A stretch of 64,000 bases of DNA from Desulfovibrio sp. (GTDB taxonomy: Bacteria > Desulfobacterota > Desulfovibrionia > Desulfovibrionales > Desulfovibrionaceae). The notes beneath the pieces are model-generated. The model was not told the origin of the DNA. It ran no database searches and worked only from the letters and a program-made list of their open reading frames with translations. Within the stretch, counting starts at the first letter, position 1, and each line of letters begins with the position of its first letter. Both the position numbers and the translations under genes were made by a program. The stretch is taken from assembly GCA_022839785.1 (NCBI GenBank), contig JALHJW010000009.1, positions 62,001-126,000 on the forward strand, given 5' to 3'. Shown in pieces: positions 59,660-64,000 of the stretch.

Positions 59660-60271
59660 CTAGGCGCTTTTCGCCTCGCACACGGCCTGCGCGCCGAGTT
59701 CGATGGCTTTGAGGTTTGTGTCGTGCAGCCGCGGGGACATGTTCGCCTTGATGGTCTCGGCCAGCCGGGCCAGGCCGAAAGGCAGGCGGTCCACGGCGCA
59801 CAGCGCGCCGAGCAGGACCATGTTCGCGGCCTGGGGCGCGCCCGCCCGCAGGCCCAGGGAGATGGCCGGGAGGAAGTGGACGGCCGCGGCGCAGGCGCGG
59901 GCCGCCGTCTCGATCTCGGCCAGGGGGACGGGCTTCTCCTTGCCGCGGGCCACGCCGATGGGCGGGACGGCCTCGGAGGAGGAGACGACGATGCCGCCCG
60001 GCGCCAGGTAGGGCAGGGCGCGCAGGGTTTCCAGCGGCTCGAAGCCGAGCAGCACGTGGGCCTCGCCATGGGCGATGCGGGGGCTCTGGTAGCCGCCGAT
60101 GAGCACCGTGGACTCGACCACGCCGCCGCGCTGGGCCATGCCGTGGATTTCCCCGGCGGTCACGGCCAGACCCTCGTCGAGCGCGGCCTGGGCAAGAATC
60201 TTGGTGGCGGTGAGCGTGCCCTGGCCGCCCACGCCGGTCAGGAAGACGCGCGTGCGCATGGTCCGGCTCAT
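59660..60271 (-). CDS. iorB: Indolepyruvate ferredoxin oxidoreductase beta subunit
   Basis: The 203-residue protein has the pyruvate-oxidoreductase gamma-type fold: VFLTGVGGQGTLTATKILAQAAL, AGEIHGMAQRGGVVESTVLIG and the C-terminal AETIKANMSPRLHDTNLKAIELG. With IorA it oxidises aryl pyruvates such as indolepyruvate to acyl-CoA, reducing ferredoxin. GGGGGAACAA precedes the start; the ATG overlaps the iorA stop by 4 bp. Confidence 0.92.
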   Translation of the reverse strand: MSRTMRTRVFLTGVGGQGTLTATKILAQAALDEGLAVTAGEIHGMAQRGGVVESTVLIGGYQSPRIAHGEAHVLLGFEPLETLRALPYLAPGGIVVSSSEAVPPIGVARGKEKPVPLAEIETAARACAAAVHFLPAISLGLRAGAPQAANMVLLGALCAVDRLPFGLARLAETIKANMSPRLHDTNLKAIELGAQAVCEAKSA

Positions 60272-62130
60272 TTGTTCCCCCGCTTCTTGGCCTTGATGTC
60301 CTTGGAGACCTGCAGACAGACCATGCAGCCCGTGCAGGAGGTTTCGTCGATGGTGACGCCGCCGTCCTGGTCCGCGGCGAAGGCCGGGCAGGCCAGGGTG
60401 TCCAGGCAGGCGCGCACCGAGTCCGTGGTTTCGGGCACGTAGGCGGTCTGCACGGGCTTCTGCTTGAGGATGCGGCGGGCGTGGATGATGCAGGCTTCGC
60501 GGGCGACCAGGGCGCGCACGCCCTTCATGCCCTTCAGTTCCTCCAGCGCGTTCCGGGTGGCCTTCAGGTTCAAGGGATTGACCGTGCGCACCTCGCACAC
60601 GCCGCAGGCCGCCAGGACCCCCTCGATGGAGACGCGGCAGGCGTTGCTGCCCTGGGCGTGGACTTCCACGCCGGGGTGCGGCTGGCCGCCGGTCATGGCC
60701 GTGGTGTGGTTGTCCAGGACCACGAGCAGCAGGTCGTGGTTGTTGAAGACCGCGTTGATCACGCCGGTGATGCCGGAATGGAAGAAGGTGGAGTCGCCGA
60801 TGAAGGCCACCACCGGCTTGCCCGAGGCGCGGGCGAAGCCGCATCCGGCGCTGACGCTGGAGCCCATGTCGAGCAGGAAGTCGGCCATGGCCAGGGGCGG
60901 CAGGATGCCCAGGGTGTAGCAGCCGATGTCCGAGGAATAGAAGGCCGAATCCCCGAAGACCTGGCGCACGGTGTAGAAGGCGGCGCGGTGCGGACAGCCC
61001 GCGCAGAGGTTGGGCGGGCGCATGGAGAGCGCGGCGATGGTCGCGGCCGGGACGGCGCAGGCCGGGGCGGCCGGGCGCGCGATACCCGCGGCCTCGGCCA
61101 GGGCGGCGGCCACGATCCGGGTGTCGTACTCGCCGAGACGGGTCAGGCCCGAAAAACCCTTGCCCAGGATCTCGACCCCGATGCCCTGTTTTTGGGCCAG
61201 CACGCGCAGCTCGTTCTCCAGCACCGGCTCGCCTTCTTCGACGACGAGGAGGCGGTTGACCGAGCCGAGGAACCCGGCGCACAGCTTTTCGGGCAGGGGG
61301 TTGGAGACGCCCAGGGAGAGCACGCGCACCGCGTCCGTGAGGCCGAGTTCGGCGAGCGCGTCGGCCACGTAGGCGCGGGAGATGCCCGAGACGGCCACGC
61401 CGATCCCGCCCTTGCCCGAGACGTGGTTGAAGGGGGTTGTCTCGGCCCAGGCGCGGATTTCCTCGAGCTTCTTCAGCAACTCGACGTGGCGCGCGCGAGC
61501 CACGGCCGGGATGGGCACGAAGCGGCGCGGGTTCTTCACCGGCTCGCCCGCGGAGGCGGGCTCGCGCACCTCGTCGAAGGCCACGGGGCCGCGCAGGTGG
61601 TTGAGGCGCGTGGTGGTGCGCAACATCACCGGCTGCTGCCACTGCCGCGAGAGCAGCAGGGCCTCGCGGGTCATCTCCTTGGCCTCCTGGGCCGAGGCGG
61701 GCTCGAAGACCGGCAGTCCGGCGAGACGGGCGTAGATGCGGTTGTCCTGTTCGTTCTGGCTGGAGTGGCAGCCGGGGTCGTCGGCCGAGAGCAGCACGAG
61801 GCCGCCGGGCACGCCGATGTAGGCCAGGGTCATGAGCGGGTCGGCGGCCACGTTGACGCCGACGTGCTTCATGGTGGTCAGGGTCAGCGCCCCGCCCAGG
61901 GCGGCGCCGCCGCCCACTTCCAGGGCGACCTTCTCGTTGGTGGAGTATTCGAAGCTGAATTTTCCGTCCGGCGCGAGGCGGAAGAAGGTGTCCGGAACCT
62001 CGCTGGACGGCGTGCCGGGGTAGCAGGTCACGACCTCGACGCCCGCCTCCACCGCCCCGCGCACGATGGCTTCGTTGCCGAGCAGGAGGTGGATGTCGCC
62101 GGGAGCGGCCGAAAGCAGGGGATGGGCCAT
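60268..62130 (-). CDS. iorA: Indolepyruvate ferredoxin oxidoreductase alpha subunit
   Basis: The 620-residue thiamine-pyrophosphate enzyme has LLGNEAIVRGAVEAGVEVVTCYPGTPSSEV and a pyrimidine-binding region, then CAGCPHRAAFYTVRQVFG, SDIGCYTLG and a TPP-motif FIGDSTFFHSGITGVINAVFNNHD. The C-terminal ferredoxin part shows TSCTGCMVCLQVS. The second ferredoxin cluster typical of IorA is reduced: only one CxxCxxC remains visible with an isolated earlier Cys. AAGGAGA precedes ATG 62130. It heads the ior operon. Confidence 0.93.
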   Translation of the reverse strand: MAHPLLSAAPGDIHLLLGNEAIVRGAVEAGVEVVTCYPGTPSSEVPDTFFRLAPDGKFSFEYSTNEKVALEVGGGAALGGALTLTTMKHVGVNVAADPLMTLAYIGVPGGLVLLSADDPGCHSSQNEQDNRIYARLAGLPVFEPASAQEAKEMTREALLLSRQWQQPVMLRTTTRLNHLRGPVAFDEVREPASAGEPVKNPRRFVPIPAVARARHVELLKKLEEIRAWAETTPFNHVSGKGGIGVAVSGISRAYVADALAELGLTDAVRVLSLGVSNPLPEKLCAGFLGSVNRLLVVEEGEPVLENELRVLAQKQGIGVEILGKGFSGLTRLGEYDTRIVAAALAEAAGIARPAAPACAVPAATIAALSMRPPNLCAGCPHRAAFYTVRQVFGDSAFYSSDIGCYTLGILPPLAMADFLLDMGSSVSAGCGFARASGKPVVAFIGDSTFFHSGITGVINAVFNNHDLLLVVLDNHTTAMTGGQPHPGVEVHAQGSNACRVSIEGVLAACGVCEVRTVNPLNLKATRNALEELKGMKGVRALVAREACIIHARRILKQKPVQTAYVPETTDSVRACLDTLACPAFAADQDGGVTIDETSCTGCMVCLQVSKDIKAKKRGNK

Positions 62131-62143
62131 TGCGCGTGTCTCC

Positions 62144-62797
62144 TTAGGACTTGGATTCGCCAAGCTGCGCCCGCAGACGGGCGATCTTGTGCTCGAAATA
62201 GGGGTTGGGCGACGACTCTCCGGCCTGCAGGGCCTCGTAGGCCGCCAGCGCGGCCGCCGCGTCCCCGGCGGCCTCGGCCGCGGCCGCGGTCTGCATGGCG
62301 ATCACGCTGCGGAAGGACTCGGGGGCCGAGGCCTTGAGCGCGTCGAGCGCGGCCAGGGCCTCCGTGGTCTTGCCCGCCTCCAGCAGCGCGCCCGCGCGGC
62401 CGAGGGCCGCGGGCACGCCCAGGGCCGGGCCGGTGGAGGCGGCGATGTCCGCGTACGCCTTGGCGGCCGTGTCCCATTCCTTGGCGGCCATGGCCGCGTC
62501 GGCCAGGGAGAAGAGGGCGTTGAGGCGCACGCTCCCGGGCGCGGCGGCGGCGAAGGCGGACAGGGCCTGCAGCCGCTCCGCGCCTTTCTTCTGGATGAGG
62601 ATCGCGCCCAGTTCGTCCGAGGCCTGCCGCGCGGCGCGTTGCGTCTGCCATTTCCAGGCGGCGACGCCGCCCGCCGCGAGCAGGGCGGCGATGATCGCGC
62701 CGATGATGAGTTTCAGGTTGGCGGTCAGCCACGTGGGCAGGCCGAAACTGTCGGCCAGGGTGGGGTCGAGGGGGCGCATGGTCTGGTTTTCGGACAT
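62144..62797 (-). CDS. Membrane-anchored TPR protein (YfgM/Tol-Pal YbgF-like)
   Basis: The 217-residue protein has a transmembrane helix (about 30-48: LIIGAIIAALLAAGGVAAW) and then alanine-rich tetratricopeptide repeats (LFSLADAAMAAKEWDTAAKAYADIAA, ALGRAGALLEAGKTTEALAALDAL, AAAAEAAGDAAAALAAYEAL). YfgM-type proteins bind the Sec translocon or periplasmic chaperones. The start at ATG 62797 is 10 bases after GGAGG. It directly precedes iorA, so they may share a transcript, but functional linkage is not evident. Confidence 0.75.
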   Translation of the reverse strand: MSENQTMRPLDPTLADSFGLPTWLTANLKLIIGAIIAALLAAGGVAAWKWQTQRAARQASDELGAILIQKKGAERLQALSAFAAAAPGSVRLNALFSLADAAMAAKEWDTAAKAYADIAASTGPALGVPAALGRAGALLEAGKTTEALAALDALKASAPESFRSVIAMQTAAAAEAAGDAAAALAAYEALQAGESSPNPYFEHKIARLRAQLGESKS

Positions 62798-63120
62798 CGG
62801 GAAGGAGCCTCCGTGCGATTTGACGAAAATGAAGGTTCCTTCTAGGCGCAAATTACAAAAAGATCAAAATATTTCTTTCTGTGTCCAAACCTCTTGCGTT
62901 CTCCTATCTCGTTGATATGTCTTCATGTTACCTTCGCCCTCCGGTCCGGGAGGGCTGCTGGGCGGCGTTTTTCAGGCGGGGCATGACAAATTTGGCTCGG
63001 CGCGCCGCGCCGCCCGCGTTTTCCCCCGGGCCGGGCTTTTGCCAAGCGGGCGGCATTCTGCTAGCGAAGGGGCCGCCGGACGAGCGTCCGGCGCAGACGG
63101 CGCAATCACGAGGAGAGGAC
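62798..63120. other. Divergent intergenic region between the TPR gene and proA
   Basis: This 323-bp region is AT-rich near 62840-62930, the likely promoter of the minus-strand TPR/ior unit. A hairpin, GCCCTCC (62936-62942) with GGAGGGC (62949-62955), is followed by GGCGGCG and TTTTT. TTGCCA (63039-63044), 17-bp spacer, TAGCGA (63062-63067) is a plausible proA promoter. Confidence 0.4.
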
Positions 63121-64000
63121 ATGGAGCTTCGCGAATCTATGCGGCGCATCGCGGCCGGGGCCAGGGAGGCCTCGCGGGCCATGGCGTCCGCCCCCGGACG
63201 GGTCAAGGATGCGGCGCTGCTCGCCGTGGCGCGGCTTTTGGACGAGCGCCGTCAGGCGTTGCGGGCGGCCAACGCGCAGGACCTCGACGCGGCCCGCGCC
63301 GCGGGCATGGACGCCGCCAGGCTGGACCGTCTGGCCCTGTCCGACGCGGTCATCGACGGCATGATCCGGGCCTGTCGCGAGGTGGCCGGGCAGGACGATC
63401 CCGTGGGGGCCATCGAGAGCATGAGCAAGCGCCCCAGCGGCCTGCTCGTGGGCCGCATGCGCGTGCCGCTCGGCGTGATCTGCATGATCTACGAGTCGCG
63501 GCCCAACGTGACCATCGACGCGGCCATCCTCTGTCTCAAGGCGGGCAACGCGATCATCCTGCGCGGCGGTTCCGAGGCCTTCCATTCCAACCAGGCCCTG
63601 GGCGCGGTGCTGCGCGACGCCCTGGCCGAATGCGGCCTGCCGCCCGACGTGGCGCAAATTCTGGCCACGCGCGAGCGCGAGGCCGTGTCGCACCTTCTGA
63701 AGCTCGACGAGTACATCGACGTGGTCATCCCGCGCGGCGGCGAGGGGCTCATCCGGGCCGTGGTGGAGCAGGCCTCCATGCCCGTGCTCAAGCACTACAA
63801 GGGCGTCTGCCATCTGTACGTGGACGCGGGCGCGGACCTGGAGCAGGCGCTGGCCATCGTCTTCAACGCCAAGGTGCAGCGGCCCGGCGTGTGCAACGCC
63901 CTGGAGTGCCTGCTGGTGCACGAGGCCGAGGCCGCGGCCTTCCTGCCGCGCGTGGCCGCGAAACTCGGCGGCGCGGGCGTGGAGTTCCGGGCCTGCCCGG
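63121..64000 (+). CDS. proA: Glutamate-5-semialdehyde dehydrogenase ProA (3' end outside window)
   Basis: The first 293 codons are visible. The enzyme reduces glutamyl-5-phosphate with NADPH in proline synthesis. IYESRPNVTIDAAILCLKAGNAIILRGGSEAFHSN, VVIPRGGEGLIRAVVEQASMPVLKHYKGVCHLYVD and KVQRPGVCNALECLLV (catalytic Cys) are highly conserved. CGAGGAGAGGAC precedes the ATG. The reading frame is intact to the right edge. Confidence 0.95.
   Translation, partial: MELRESMRRIAAGAREASRAMASAPGRVKDAALLAVARLLDERRQALRAANAQDLDAARAAGMDAARLDRLALSDAVIDGMIRACREVAGQDDPVGAIESMSKRPSGLLVGRMRVPLGVICMIYESRPNVTIDAAILCLKAGNAIILRGGSEAFHSNQALGAVLRDALAECGLPPDVAQILATREREAVSHLLKLDEYIDVVIPRGGEGLIRAVVEQASMPVLKHYKGVCHLYVDAGADLEQALAIVFNAKVQRPGVCNALECLLVHEAEAAAFLPRVAAKLGGAGVEFRACP

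Overview
The window is about 70% GC and reads as a mesophilic sulfate-reducing bacterium of the Desulfovibrionaceae (Desulfobacterota). Pointers are a 907-residue aldehyde oxidoreductase with the cysteine numbering of the Desulfovibrio gigas enzyme, a TunR-type tungstate regulator (a family known from Desulfovibrionales), the gene set named DVU_1551-DVU_1557 in Desulfovibrio, indolepyruvate oxidoreductase, and a likely selenoprotein. The chromosome looks ordinary and gene-dense, with many 4-bp stop/start overlaps. I saw no rRNA, tRNA, CRISPR array, phage or complete insertion sequence.

Layout. 1-2 kb: start of a GGDEF protein, then an alpha/beta hydrolase and a TrmO-like gene (minus). 2-6 kb: tunR, then a small membrane protein and modB-modA-modC (plus), with repeated operator-like arms before tunR and before the mod genes. 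6-9 kb: nitroreductase, metallo-hydrolase, a TusA-like gene with an in-frame TGA and a hairpin after it (selenoprotein), an iron-sulfur-flavoprotein-like gene and comF. 9-18 kb: Old Yellow Enzyme homologue, secreted NTF2-like protein, cysteine desulfidase with amino-acid transporter, argJ, HD hydrolase, LysE and SatP transporters, and a DksA-like gene behind an attenuator-like leader. 18-24 kb: NarL/NarX-type two-component pair, FMN glutamate-synthase-like protein, MreB paralogue, phosphoesterase. 24-36 kb: PfkB kinase, CutA, cytochrome c, nth, murA, comEC, a BASS transporter, a TtuB/TtuA-like tRNA thiolation pair, a CheY-like protein, M50 protease and trpS.

37.9-50.7 kb is one minus-strand cluster of ten genes. 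It runs from a molybdopterin-binding protein through mop, a large FeS/FAD-type oxidoreductase, a methyltransferase, a C-GCAxxG-C-C protein, a radical SAM protein, an AMP-forming ligase, XdhC and a MocA-HD fusion to a histidine phosphatase. It pairs an aldehyde-oxidising molybdenum hydroxylase with cofactor-maturation proteins, and the TunR/Mod genes at 2-6 kb would supply the metal. 50.7-51.7 kb is an AT-rich regulatory stretch. The right end holds a Maf-type glycosyltransferase, a cysteine synthase fused to a degenerate cysteinyl-tRNA-synthetase-like domain, DUF599, cfa, a sigma-54 activator with iorA/iorB, a TPR protein and the start of proA.

Two repeat families stand out. One is a roughly 140-150-bp hairpin-rich element bounded by CTAG (9.03 and 33.04 kb, possible remnant at 35.72 kb). 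The other is a GACCGCGAAGCGCG-type element followed by a long perfect inverted repeat (28.0 and 51.6 kb); its first copy supplies the start of comEC.
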